Source of the DNA: Lachnospiraceae bacterium
Lineage (GTDB): Bacteria > Bacillota > Clostridia > Lachnospirales > Lachnospiraceae
Length of the DNA: 47,341 nt
Direction: 5' to 3'
NCBI GenBank assembly: GCA_021200995.1
Contig: JAJQFS010000082.1
Span: 1 to 47,341 of the forward strand
Each line of letters starts with the position of its first letter. Position 1 is the stretch's first letter. The position numbers and the translations under genes are program-made. Shown here piece by piece: positions 24,666 to 33,962 of the stretch. The notes under the pieces are model-generated. The model saw nothing but the letters and a program-made list of their open reading frames with translations. It was not told where the DNA came from and did not search any database.

Positions 24666-26276
24666 ATGGCAGAACCACTCTTTGAAGTCAATCATCTCTC
24701 CATCGCCTTCCCGGAGGAAGTAAAGGGCAGCCGCGATCTTGCCCTGCATACCGTGGTGGACGATATTTCATTCTCCCTGGAGGAAGGGGAAATTCTCGGT
24801 ATCGTGGGTGAATCCGGCTCCGGCAAGTCCATGACGGCGCTGGCGGCCATGGGGCTTTTATCGAAAGACGCGCGGATTCTGAACGGGAGCATCCATTTTG
24901 ATGGTCATGACATTCTGTCCATGGCAGAGGAAGCGCAAAGCGCCATCCGCGGCAATGACATCTCCATGATTTTCCAGGAGCCCATGACTTCCTTAAATCC
25001 CGTCATGCGAATCGGGCAGCAGGTTGGTGAGACGTTAAAGCTGCACACCACTCTCAATCAGAAAGAAATTCACTTGAAAGAGGTGGAATCTCTGGCGGAC
25101 GTAGGACTTCCTGATCCGGAATCGCTTTGCCGCAAATATCCCCATGAGCTCTCCGGCGGCATGCGTCAGCGCGTTATGATCGCGCAGGCCATGATCTGTG
25201 AGCCGAAGCTTCTGATCGCGGACGAACCGACGACCGCCTTAGACGTCCTCGTGCAGCAGCAGATTCTGGATCTTTTACTGGAGCTGCACCGCAGAAAGAA
25301 CGTGGCTCTTTTGTTCATTTCCCATGATCTGAACGTCATCAAAAAGCTCTGCGACAACGTCCTGGTGATGTATGAGGGCAAAATTGTGGAGCGGGGCGGG
25401 GTACGACGCGTTCTGGAACATCCGGAACACGATTATACGAAGACGCTGGTGGCTTCTTTTCCGGAAAATGCTGTTGAACCGGCAAAAGAAAACATAGCTC
25501 TCTCTTTACAGCATGTAAATGTATATTATGAAGAAAATCAACGCGCCCTTTTCGGGAAAAAGGGACGTCGTCAGGTGATCAAAGATCTGTCCCTGACGGT
25601 GCGTGAAGGGGAAATGTTCGGCATCGTCGGAGAAAGCGGCTGTGGCAAGTCCACGCTGGCGAAGGCGATTGTGGGACTGAACCCGGATTATGACGGGGAA
25701 ATCAGCTTTTTGCAGAATGGAGAAAAGGCAGGGGGCCCGCATGACAGTGCGCTGACCCGTACCTCCCTTTACCGCCCCCAGATGGTCTTCCAGGACCCCT
25801 TCAGCTCCTTAAATCCTGTGCACAAAATCGGCTGGATCATGACGGAGCCCCTGCGCGTACTGGGCGTCAAAGACAAAAAAGAACAGCGCCGCCGTGTGGA
25901 GGAAATGCTTTCCGACGTCGGTCTGGATGCGTCTTACTATGACCGTTATCCCAGAGAGCTCTCCGGCGGACAGTGCCAGCGCGTCAGTATCGGGACCGCG
26001 CTTTTGCGCGATCCGAAAATCCTGGTGGCCGATGAACCCGTCTCCGCGCTGGATGTCACCATCCAGTCACAAATCCTGAATTTGCTGCTGGAGCTGCACC
26101 ACAAACGGCATTTGACCATCATTTTCATTTCACATGACTTAAATCTGGTGCGGCATATCTGTTCCAGAGTCGCGGTTTTGTACGACGGGGAACTGGTGGA
26201 AATCGGGGATGTGGAGGAGGTATACCGGCATCCGCAGCACGAGTACACGAAGAAGCTGCTGGACGCGGCTTTATAG
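24666..26276 (+). CDS. Fused two-domain ABC transporter ATPase (DppD-DppF type)
   Basis: 536 residues containing two complete nucleotide-binding domains joined in one chain. The first has Walker A GESGSGKSM near 50, signature LSGGMRQRV and Walker B LLIADEPTTALD. The second has GESGCGKSTL near 325, LSGGQCQRV and ILVADEPVSALD. In most systems these are separate DppD and DppF proteins, so this supplies both ATPase subunits of the importer. It ends the operon and runs into a shared terminator. Confidence 0.95.
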   Translation: MAEPLFEVNHLSIAFPEEVKGSRDLALHTVVDDISFSLEEGEILGIVGESGSGKSMTALAAMGLLSKDARILNGSIHFDGHDILSMAEEAQSAIRGNDISMIFQEPMTSLNPVMRIGQQVGETLKLHTTLNQKEIHLKEVESLADVGLPDPESLCRKYPHELSGGMRQRVMIAQAMICEPKLLIADEPTTALDVLVQQQILDLLLELHRRKNVALLFISHDLNVIKKLCDNVLVMYEGKIVERGGVRRVLEHPEHDYTKTLVASFPENAVEPAKENIALSLQHVNVYYEENQRALFGKKGRRQVIKDLSLTVREGEMFGIVGESGCGKSTLAKAIVGLNPDYDGEISFLQNGEKAGGPHDSALTRTSLYRPQMVFQDPFSSLNPVHKIGWIMTEPLRVLGVKDKKEQRRRVEEMLSDVGLDASYYDRYPRELSGGQCQRVSIGTALLRDPKILVADEPVSALDVTIQSQILNLLLELHHKRHLTIIFISHDLNLVRHICSRVAVLYDGELVEIGDVEEVYRHPQHEYTKKLLDAAL

Positions 26277-26284
26277 AAGATGTC

Positions 26285-26326
26285 AAAAAAGCGGCAGGAC
26301 ATTCAGGTGTTCCCGCCGCTTTTTTT
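26285..26326. terminator. Bidirectional terminator between the ABC operon and the AraC gene
   Basis: AAAAAAGCGGC (26285-26295) pairs perfectly with GCCGCTTTTTT (26315-26325). A T7 run on plus and a T6 run on minus make it usable in both directions. The right arm contains the last codons of the convergent AraC-type gene. Confidence 0.85.
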
Positions 26327-27178
26327 GAACATTCCAGGGCTTATACCAAAGCATGTCTTAAACGCCCTGTGAAATCCGGAGTAGTCCTTAAAACCGCATG
26401 CCGCCGCCGCATTCTCAGCCGACATTCCCTCGCGGATCAGCCGCGCGGCATACAAAAGCCGTTTCTGGCGCACGTAAGCATACACCGTACTGCCGGTCTG
26501 CTCCTTGAACAGCCGCATAAAATGATAGCGGCTCAAGTACACCAGGGCGGCCAGCTCGTCCACACTTAAATCCCGCGTAAAGTTTTCATTGATATAGGAA
26601 AGCACTTTTTCAATTTTGGGATCCGTCTGCCTGTCCCTACGCTCACTTTCACCAGTTCCGACAGCTGTGTCCACCACACAGATCCGGTTTAATAAGACCA
26701 GAAGCTGTATCATCCGCGTATCACGCATGACCTGCGCGCCGACCTCCGTCTCTTCCAAAGCCCTCTCGTAATCCGACAGCGCAAGCTGTAACTGTTCACT
26801 CTGCCCGTCAGACGGTGTAAACAGATATTTCCCCTTCCTGTCCGCGTTGTCAAAGCATTCCATCAGACCGGCCTCAGTCATAATTCGCTCAAAATATTTC
26901 CTGTCCAGATAGAGAATCGCTCTCTCATAGGGCTGCGTCTGGTCAATCAGTGCCTTATGAATGGCGTGATGTCGCACCAGCAGCACATCTCCGGGACTGA
27001 GCGCACAGACTCCACTCTCCATCAGATAGTCCACCCTGCCGGACAGCAGAATCACGGCCTTGTCAAATTCATGGAAATGAAAGTCCCGCTCCTGTCCGGC
27101 GGTATCGCGCAGATGAAAATAATGGTAATTTTCATAGAGATACCCTTCTCTGCTGAAACTGTCCGTTCTTTTCACCAT
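26303..27178 (-). CDS. AraC-family transcriptional regulator with cupin sensor
   Basis: A 291-residue regulator. The N-terminal AraC-type cupin (about 15-100) includes FHFHEFDKAVILLSG and SPGDVLLVRHHAIH. Two C-terminal HTH units follow (about 195-285): LSVDELAALVYLSRYHFMRLF and SAENAAAACGFKDYSGFHRAF. The cupin probably binds a small ligand. It is convergent with the peptide ABC operon and divergent from the symporter gene; the 293-bp region shared with the symporter may be its target. Confidence 0.92.
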   Translation of the reverse strand: MVKRTDSFSREGYLYENYHYFHLRDTAGQERDFHFHEFDKAVILLSGRVDYLMESGVCALSPGDVLLVRHHAIHKALIDQTQPYERAILYLDRKYFERIMTEAGLMECFDNADRKGKYLFTPSDGQSEQLQLALSDYERALEETEVGAQVMRDTRMIQLLVLLNRICVVDTAVGTGESERRDRQTDPKIEKVLSYINENFTRDLSVDELAALVYLSRYHFMRLFKEQTGSTVYAYVRQKRLLYAARLIREGMSAENAAAACGFKDYSGFHRAFKTCFGISPGMFKKSGGNT

Positions 27179-27389
27179 ATACTTTCTTCCCCTTCAATCA
27201 TGATTCATTTTTCTGAAATAACAGCTCACTCCCACGCTCCAGATTTATCATCATAAGATATAAACAGCCCTTAATTACATTGCCTGTGGACACAACGCGC
27301 CTCCGCAAACGTATTTTTCTGTTTTATGCCGCCAAACTTCTGTCATCAATTTACAGCACTTTTTGCAATGTTTCAAGCATTATAAACCA

Positions 27390-27418
27390 TTTTCATGGAA
27401 ATATTTTTCGAATATAAT
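27390..27418 (+). promoter_or_regulatory. Likely promoter of the symporter gene
   Basis: A perfect TATAAT at 27413-27418 with TTTTCA 17 bp upstream at 27390-27395, about 55 bp before the start codon. The ribosome binding site is AAAGGAG. The weak -35 suggests activation, perhaps by the divergent AraC-type protein. Confidence 0.6.
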
Positions 27419-27471
27419 GATGACAGAAAATAAAAATACCCCTCAACGGGGTTTCCAAAAGGAGAACAGCC

Positions 27472-28707
27472 ATGTCCAGATTCAAACAGATTCTGAAAAA
27501 TTACTGGTTCATCATTTCCATGCTCATCGGCATCATCGCCGGCTGCATCGTCGGCGCGGTATGGCCGGGCGCCACGGCGCTCGAACCGCTGGGCACCATC
27601 TTCATCAATCTGATGTTCTGTGTCGTCGTGCCGATGGTCTTTGTCTCCATCTCCTCGGCCATCGCCAACATGGGCGGCGCGAAGCGGGCCGGGAAGGTGC
27701 TCTTAACCACAGTCATCACCTTCCTGATCACCGCGGGCATCGCTTCCATCCTCATGTACATTGTGGTGCGGCTCATTCCGCTTACCACAGGCACCTATGA
27801 AATCGTGGAGGGCAAAGTGGAGGAAGACTTAAGTGTCGCGGAGCTGATCGTGAACTTCCTGACCAAACCCGACTTTACCGAGTTGTGGAGCCGCAAGGCA
27901 ATCCTGCCGCTCATTGTGGCCGCGATTCTGTTCGGCTTCGGCGTACAGATGGCCGGCGGTTCTGAAACCATGACCGCAAAGCTGCTCTCCGACCTTTCCA
28001 ACTGTATCATGAAGGTCGTAAAAATCATTACCTACTACGCGCCCATCGGCTTTTTCGGCTTCTTCGCGAGCCTCGTCGCTACCTACGGCCCGGAGCTGAT
28101 CGGCGATTACGGGCGGACGCTCATCATCTATTATGTGATGTGCTTTGTCTACCTGTTTATCTCCTCCCCGATCTACGCCCGCTTCGGCGGCGGAAAAGGC
28201 GCGGTGAAAATAATGTTTCAGCATCTGTTCGCACCAGCGGCGGTTTCCTTCGGCACCTGCTCCTCTGTCGCTACCATCCCGACCAATATGGAGGCCGCTC
28301 AGGACACTGGCATTTCCAAAGACGTCTCTGAGATCGTCCTGCCCCTGGGCGCGACCATGCACATGGACGGCTCCGCAATGGGAGCCATCGTAAAGGTCGC
28401 CTTCCTCTTCGGCATTTTCGGTCTGGACTTCGGCACAGGCAGGGCGATCCTGGCGATTATCGTCGCGGTCTTCTCCTCCGTGGCCATGTCCGGTATCCCG
28501 GGCGGCGGTGGAACCGGCGACCTGGTGCTGTGCACCATCTTCTTCCCTGATCAGCTGGCGATCGCCTACCCGATTTCCATCGCGCTGGCCAACCTGATCG
28601 ATCCACCCGCGACCATGGTCAACGCGGCGGAGGACTATGTGGCGTCCTTCATCGTCTCCCGCTTTGTAGATGGGAAGGACTGGCTGCAAAAAAGGCTTCA
28701 TCCATAA
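27472..28707 (+). CDS. Dicarboxylate/amino acid:cation symporter (DAACS family)
   Basis: A 411-residue polytopic transporter that imports acidic or small neutral amino acids or C4-dicarboxylates with Na+ or H+. Family hallmarks include the serine-rich re-entrant motif SFGTCSSVATIPTNMEAA near 263, LPLGATMHMDGSAMG near 288 and the second re-entrant loop SGIPGGGGTGDL near 340. Substrate (glutamate, aspartate, serine or threonine) cannot be decided from sequence alone. It is a single-gene unit with its own promoter and terminator. Confidence 0.93.
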   Translation: MSRFKQILKNYWFIISMLIGIIAGCIVGAVWPGATALEPLGTIFINLMFCVVVPMVFVSISSAIANMGGAKRAGKVLLTTVITFLITAGIASILMYIVVRLIPLTTGTYEIVEGKVEEDLSVAELIVNFLTKPDFTELWSRKAILPLIVAAILFGFGVQMAGGSETMTAKLLSDLSNCIMKVVKIITYYAPIGFFGFFASLVATYGPELIGDYGRTLIIYYVMCFVYLFISSPIYARFGGGKGAVKIMFQHLFAPAAVSFGTCSSVATIPTNMEAAQDTGISKDVSEIVLPLGATMHMDGSAMGAIVKVAFLFGIFGLDFGTGRAILAIIVAVFSSVAMSGIPGGGGTGDLVLCTIFFPDQLAIAYPISIALANLIDPPATMVNAAEDYVASFIVSRFVDGKDWLQKRLHP

Positions 28708-28745
28708 TTACAGCCCGAAAACCAGATCACACCATCCGGTTTTTA

Positions 28746-28784
28746 AAAGCCCAGACTGCAATGCAGTGTCTGGGCTTTCTCATC
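28746..28784 (+). terminator. Terminator of the symporter gene
   Basis: AAAGCCCAGAC (28746-28756) pairs with GTCTGGGCTTT (28768-28778) around an 11-nt loop and is followed by a T/C-rich stretch. It lies 39 bp after the stop codon. Confidence 0.8.
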
Positions 28785-28868
28785 TTATAATCTCATGGTC
28801 ATCGTTTGTACACGAGTTCTCTCACAATTTCTGCTGGCAAAGAAAATCTTTCATCATGTAAAGATTTT

Positions 28869-29726
28869 TCAAAGAAATTCTTTGCACAGTTCTTCCAAAA
28901 TCTTGTCTACATCATAATCCGGCGCATATTTTTGCGCCACATTAACGATTGCATTGATCTGGGAAAGATCACATTCCAGAGCATCTGCAATCTCTTCGTT
29001 CGACCTGCCTTTTGCCAGTTTACGGCAGCACTGCTCAACCAGGGTTTGAAGTTTTCCTTCCTCGCGTTCCTTAGCCAGTGTCAATTCCAATAACATATAC
29101 TTATTTCTCCATTCCCGATCCCGTTTGATGGTCGAAATCTGCGTATCCAGTGACCGCACAAAGGAATCTTTGATATGCTCCTTTGCGACAGGATTTCCGA
29201 CATACTCCAGGAAACTTACCAGTTCCTGAGGAACCGCATCTTTATCTTTGCCTTTTGTGCTTAAAAATATCGTATGTGTACCATCGTTCAATGTTGCCCC
29301 TGTTTCCCTGCAGTTCATTTCATAGCAGTACCGGTATAAATTATCACCTGTCGGGTCAAAATCGCAGATGAAAATGACATATGCATCCGGCAGTTCACCA
29401 TAACCGTGCCCGGCGAGCAACGCGTCACTGTCCAGCTGGCTATGATAATATCTGCTTCGTCTTGCAATCTCTTTTTCCATCTGTGCCTGCATTTCCACAT
29501 TGAAGCGCCGCCTGGTTCCGTGCTCGATCGCTGATACATCCAGGCGGATGCCATGATAATCCGGATGGTAAATCATGGTTACCTCTCTTTGTATCGTTAC
29601 ACTCTCAATCTCCATGTCCAGCACCAATGTCAGAAGTCTGCGGCACTGCTCCGGATCTGACATCACCGCATAGAACATGAACGAGTCCTTTATCGTCAGT
29701 GACATAAAATCTTTTTTACTACTCAT
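28869..29726 (-). CDS. Rpn-type PD-(D/E)XK nuclease / transposase-like protein
   Basis: A 285-residue protein of the Clostridia Rpn-type family, different in sequence from the copy near 20 kb. The opening SLTIKDSFMFYAVMSDP is the family start, the core has RLDVSAIEHGT and the ExQ motif in FNVEMQAQMEKEI, and the C-terminus has a helical KLAKGRSNEEIADALECD segment like a degenerate HTH. It lies alone between the symporter and a LuxR-type gene. Nuclease or recombination function is inferred from the family. The 216 bp upstream hold no gene. Confidence 0.8.
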   Translation of the reverse strand: MSSKKDFMSLTIKDSFMFYAVMSDPEQCRRLLTLVLDMEIESVTIQREVTMIYHPDYHGIRLDVSAIEHGTRRRFNVEMQAQMEKEIARRSRYYHSQLDSDALLAGHGYGELPDAYVIFICDFDPTGDNLYRYCYEMNCRETGATLNDGTHTIFLSTKGKDKDAVPQELVSFLEYVGNPVAKEHIKDSFVRSLDTQISTIKRDREWRNKYMLLELTLAKEREEGKLQTLVEQCCRKLAKGRSNEEIADALECDLSQINAIVNVAQKYAPDYDVDKILEELCKEFL

Positions 29727-29942
29727 ATATCACCTTTCTGTGAGAAACCCGTTATTTTATTATAATGTAATCTCTTCGATAAGTAAAGCCATTTAGTCTG
29801 ATATCATTATGTTCTCCTTAAGGTATACACACAGCATCTCCTGAATCAGGGCACAAAACCGGCGATCTTCTGGCACTATATTGAATTCAAAATGAGAACG
29901 ATTCAAATTCATATTCGAGTTTCTGTGAAATCGTCCCGTTGT

Positions 29943-30986
29943 TTACTCCAGCATATACTTCGCCAGTTCCTTGCGTGTAGGAATGTCCAGCCGCCGCAAA
30001 ACAGAGGAAATGTGCATCTTCACAGTGTTCGGGGAGATATGCAGATGCGCGCCGATCTCCTTATTGGACCAGCCTCTGGCGGCCAACATGGCGATGGTAA
30101 ATTCCATCGTGGTCAGGTCATCCGCTACCTGACGTCCCGTGTCGGGGTTGTGAATTTTGCGCCAGCCAGCGGAAAAGCGGTAGGTGATATCGATGATCCG
30201 CCTGAAATCATCCGGATAGTCCTTGCGCAGAACCGCCTCCAGCATGCCGCCCAGCAGACCATGATGCTCGCCGAAGGCTTCGATCAGCCCATCCGGTCTG
30301 GCAATTTCCCAGGCTTCCAAAAGGTGTTCCCTTGCTTTTTCCGTCTGCCGCAGATTGATATAGCCCATGGTGGCTGCCAGATGCAGATAAATCGTCGGAA
30401 TCGGGTAAAGGGTGCTCTCAATGGACAGAGCCGTCTCCGCAATGCCAATGCACGCGCCGTACTGCTGCAGATAGGCATAATGTGCCTGCACATACAGTCC
30501 AAACAGACGCAGACCCGGCGGCAGTAGGGGCAAAAATTTCCTGCTGTCAGGAAACTTCTCCGGCGGAATTGGAAGATGCAGCAGCACGTTGGCGCCCATT
30601 GCAATACAGGCAGCGTAAGCCAGCTCTGTCTGTGAAGCATCCGCATCCATTCCTTCCGCCGTGGCGCGTATCTGCGCCATCGCCTGTCTCGCTCCCGTGA
30701 TCCGGTCAAGGGCCAGGCAGGCATAGGTGTAAATCCAGCAGGCCGAAAGGCGCAGGGCAAGATCATCATGCGCCAGATATTCCTCCGCGATTTCCGATGC
30801 CTTTTTGGGACAGCCGCTGAAATAAAAATATTCCGCCTGCGCGATCCTGCGGCAATCTGCATCCCGCATTGTGTCAAGAGCATCCATCACATGCCCCGGC
30901 GTATACGACGTATTCATCAACGGCATCGGTGCCCGAAGCCGCGGTTCGTTCAATATGTATTCTTTCTCAGTCTGTTCTTCTTCCAC
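29943..30986 (-). CDS. LuxR-type transcriptional regulator with helical sensor
   Basis: 347 residues. A long N-terminal helical, TPR-like region (about 20-260) resembles the C-terminal half of MalT-type regulators, but there is no ATPase domain. The C-terminal LuxR HTH is clear (LTTMEFTIAMLAARGWSNKE, then HLHISPNTVKMHISSVLRRL). The start appears to be GTG at 30986, with AGGG about 10 bp upstream. It is the last gene of the minus-strand run that includes the glycan cluster and may regulate it; a terminator after the SGNH gene separates the transcripts. Confidence 0.85.
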   Translation of the reverse strand: MEEEQTEKEYILNEPRLRAPMPLMNTSYTPGHVMDALDTMRDADCRRIAQAEYFYFSGCPKKASEIAEEYLAHDDLALRLSACWIYTYACLALDRITGARQAMAQIRATAEGMDADASQTELAYAACIAMGANVLLHLPIPPEKFPDSRKFLPLLPPGLRLFGLYVQAHYAYLQQYGACIGIAETALSIESTLYPIPTIYLHLAATMGYINLRQTEKAREHLLEAWEIARPDGLIEAFGEHHGLLGGMLEAVLRKDYPDDFRRIIDITYRFSAGWRKIHNPDTGRQVADDLTTMEFTIAMLAARGWSNKEIGAHLHISPNTVKMHISSVLRRLDIPTRKELAKYMLE

Positions 30987-31126
30987 GTTGTTTTCCCTGT
31001 TGCTATAATTAATTTTTTCTGCTCAATGGTGCTTTTTCCTGTTTTCACAGACATGAATTCAGTAAAAATTTCACTTCTGTACATTATAATCGAAACAGAA
31101 TTTTTTTCAACATACAATCAGAAAAA

Positions 31127-31161
31127 GCTGCCCTCCACGAGATGATTTCGTGAAGGGCAGC
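31127..31161 (-). terminator. Terminator of the SGNH hydrolase gene
   Basis: GCTGCCCTCCACGA (31127-31140) pairs with TCGTGAAGGGCAGC (31148-31161) with one mismatch around a 7-nt loop. On minus it is followed by TTTTTC. It lies 43 bp after the stop codon at 31204. Confidence 0.85.
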
Positions 31162-31203
31162 CTCCTTGCTCAATTGTCTGTCTATTGTCTTTTCCTGTTC
31201 AGG

Positions 31204-33768
31204 CTAGTGCCTTTTTCTCTGAAACACTGTCAGGGCAGCAACTCCGGCGCCCAGGACGATAACCAGGACAGCCCAGAGAACGATATGATTGTCATCGCCG
31301 GTATCTGCGCTTTCAGCGGAAACGGCAGATACACTTTCCGTAGTTGCTGCGGTTACTGTACTCTCCTCATTATCCGTATCATCGTTGCTGTCCGAACTGT
31401 CGTCATCCTCCGTAGGTTCCTCTGTCGTCTGCGTCACCTCCGTCCAGCCCGCGTAGACGGTAACGTCTCCGTTCATCGTCGCATTTGTCGCTTTCGTGCT
31501 GAACGCGTTGTCCGCATACCAGCCTGTGAAATCATATCCGCTGCGGCTCGTCGTATAGCCGGACAGGGAGATGGTCTCACCGTCAACAGCGGTAACAGAA
31601 GCCACAGAGGAACCGCCGTTGGCTTCAAAGTTCAGATACCAGCCGGTGTAGGAGCAGGTAAAGCTCACTGCGGTTTCACCGCTGTAGGTGGCTGCCAGCG
31701 ACATCACTCTTGCTTTCGTCTGGGTCAGTGTGGTGAAGGCTGCATTGACCTTTTCTCCCGCGGCAAGGGCAACTACAACTATGGTAATATCCTCATCCTT
31801 TTTAATTGCAATCTCGCTGGCCTCAAGTGTCTCATCATCAAAGTAAACATTCACGGAGTATACGGTTTTGTCATATGACCAGCCGCCTGAAGCGCCTTCC
31901 TTCAACGCCACATAAAAACCGTCTGACAACTTGTTATACACGCCAACTCCGCCTGTGAATTCAAGTTCCCCGGTATGCTCACCCTCGCCGGTTACACTCA
32001 CTGTATTCGAAAGCATCGTCCCGCCATATGCTGAAATGTCAATTTCATTTCCACTCAGGTCATATATTCCAACCGTAAGGGTCTGCGCCGGCACATCCAC
32101 GCTGCCGCCCTTGTCAGCGGTAATCTTAAGTGGAACTGTCCAAGTATAAGTATTCTCTGTCCAGCCGGCGTAAACGGTTGTATTTGACGTCAAAATAACA
32201 CTGTCAACCTTGTCTGTCAGAGCTTCGTCTAAATACCAGCCAGTGAAAGTATAGCCGTTGCAGGTCGTGGTATAATTCGCCAGGGAAATCTCTGTCCCAG
32301 TTGCGGCCTCCACGTTACCGATTTCTGAACCCCCGTTGGTATTGAAACTCAGCGTATAACCGGTGTAGGTGCAGGTGAAGGAAACAGCGGACAATTCCGT
32401 CTCTGTCTGATCATTTACATCATAAATAGAGCATCCTGTCTGGTTCCCATCCGCGTCAAAATTTATATATTTAATCTCGTACTCCGAATCGTCATCATAA
32501 GTCCATCCAGATGAATCGCCGGGAAACAGACTTACGTAAAAGCCATCAGTCAGAGATGAGGCCAGCACTTCGCCGCATGTAAATGTCAATGTAGCCTTGT
32601 ACGTACCCTTACCATCCGTACTCACTGTATTCACACTGTATACCGCACCCTTGCTTGAAACATCTATTAAGACACTATTGCCACTGGTTGCATCATAGTA
32701 ATCAACTAACGCCTGGATTGTGAAGCTCTCCTCTGGCGCTGCCGCGCTTCCATCTGTCTCCACATTCACCTCGATGGGTATTTCCACGGTATAGACCTGA
32801 GATGTCGCGGCTACATATGCGTTATACATAGTCGTGGCGATTACCCCATGTCCCGCCGCGTTTGGGTGGAAATCGAAATCATAAGAATAGGATATTCCGG
32901 CGGATGGATCATAGGAAACGCTGACAGACGCGTTTGTCAGACTGGTACTCTCATATTCTGTATCTGAAAATGCCGAACTGATATCCACAACTGTAAATAT
33001 TCCATAATAGGCAGACAGATACGCAAGATTGCTATTATAAGCTTTTGTCACATCGGCAAAAAGATTACTTACCTTTTCATTTCCAAGCCACTGGTAGGGA
33101 TTATACTGGTTCGCTACCAGGATCACCGCATCCGGGTTTTTCTCCTGAATGAAGCCGGTAATCTGGGTAATTTCACTTATACAATTAGAAATGAAGCCTC
33201 CAAACTGTCCTGAAATGTCTCCAAGTGCGTCATCAGTCAATGAGTCGATATACGTAAGCAGAGCGTCCACCATTCCTGAATTTTCATCCGGATCTTTAAG
33301 CGCTGCTTTGACGTCATCTGCATCGATCATACTCACCGTGTATGCAGAATAGAGTTCAGCAATCACCTCGTAGAAACCCTCCATCAGATCGTTTCCACCG
33401 ATGGTGATCGTGATCACATCCGCACTCTCGATGGCTTCCTGATAAATTTCTACATAAAGGTTTGAATCATCAAGGTTTTCAAAAAGCTGGGAAGCCGTCA
33501 ATCCATCAGAAGAGCTTATCCGGGTTGTTTCTGTTGCTCCAATCTTCTCAGCAAATATATCGACAAACGAAGAGTCCTCTGTTCCAAGCCCATACCCATC
33601 TGTAATGCTGTCCCCCAGCGCCAGATAACTTAAGCTGCTCTCCGTGCCGCTCTCGGTTCCTGTCTCTTCGCCCTCCGCAGAGGCGCTGACCGAGAACATA
33701 CCCAAACCCACCAGCACCGCCATGAACAAACCAAGTATTCTCCATTTCCATCCGGTTTTTCTATTCAT
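31204..33768 (-). CDS. Secreted, wall-anchored SGNH/GDSL hydrolase with InlB B-repeats
   Basis: About 854 residues from MNRKTGWKWR (33768). A signal peptide with a cleavable SASA end (about 1-31) is followed by an SGNH esterase domain (about 45-320) with GDSITDGYG (Ser54), the TIGGNDLM block and a late DFHPN block that supplies Asp/His. Two Listeria/Bacteroides-type B-repeats each end FTGWY...VYAGWTE. The C-terminus has a sorting-like signal: SADTGD, a hydrophobic helix and the basic end FQRKRH. It probably removes acyl groups from surface or host glycans. It is the only clearly exported protein in the glycan cluster. Confidence 0.87.
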   Translation of the reverse strand: MNRKTGWKWRILGLFMAVLVGLGMFSVSASAEGEETGTESGTESSLSYLALGDSITDGYGLGTEDSSFVDIFAEKIGATETTRISSSDGLTASQLFENLDDSNLYVEIYQEAIESADVITITIGGNDLMEGFYEVIAELYSAYTVSMIDADDVKAALKDPDENSGMVDALLTYIDSLTDDALGDISGQFGGFISNCISEITQITGFIQEKNPDAVILVANQYNPYQWLGNEKVSNLFADVTKAYNSNLAYLSAYYGIFTVVDISSAFSDTEYESTSLTNASVSVSYDPSAGISYSYDFDFHPNAAGHGVIATTMYNAYVAATSQVYTVEIPIEVNVETDGSAAAPEESFTIQALVDYYDATSGNSVLIDVSSKGAVYSVNTVSTDGKGTYKATLTFTCGEVLASSLTDGFYVSLFPGDSSGWTYDDDSEYEIKYINFDADGNQTGCSIYDVNDQTETELSAVSFTCTYTGYTLSFNTNGGSEIGNVEAATGTEISLANYTTTCNGYTFTGWYLDEALTDKVDSVILTSNTTVYAGWTENTYTWTVPLKITADKGGSVDVPAQTLTVGIYDLSGNEIDISAYGGTMLSNTVSVTGEGEHTGELEFTGGVGVYNKLSDGFYVALKEGASGGWSYDKTVYSVNVYFDDETLEASEIAIKKDEDITIVVVALAAGEKVNAAFTTLTQTKARVMSLAATYSGETAVSFTCSYTGWYLNFEANGGSSVASVTAVDGETISLSGYTTSRSGYDFTGWYADNAFSTKATNATMNGDVTVYAGWTEVTQTTEEPTEDDDSSDSNDDTDNEESTVTAATTESVSAVSAESADTGDDNHIVLWAVLVIVLGAGVAALTVFQRKRH

Positions 33769-33842
33769 TCTTCTTCTCTCTTCCTTTCCCTCTGTAGTAG
33801 AAAAGTCACTCTCCATGCTATTTTAAACGATTTTCTCCCATT

Positions 33843-33880
33843 CGCCTACACCCATTTGAAGTCAAAAATGGGTAGGTGCG
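33843..33880. promoter_or_regulatory. Palindrome upstream of the SGNH hydrolase gene
   Basis: CCCATTT (33851-33857) and AAATGGG (33866-33872) form an inverted repeat that extends outwards with partial matches to about 38 bp. It lies about 75-110 bp before the SGNH start and after the GH101/GH129-like gene. It could be an operator or a weak hairpin. The rest of the 194-bp gap shows nothing. Confidence 0.4.
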
Positions 33881-33962
33881 GATTCCCAGTTGTTTTTCCT
33901 TAAAATCCCTGTTATAATCCATTTTGAAGAGAAGAAAGAGGCGCGGCAGCTTCTTTTTCTGC

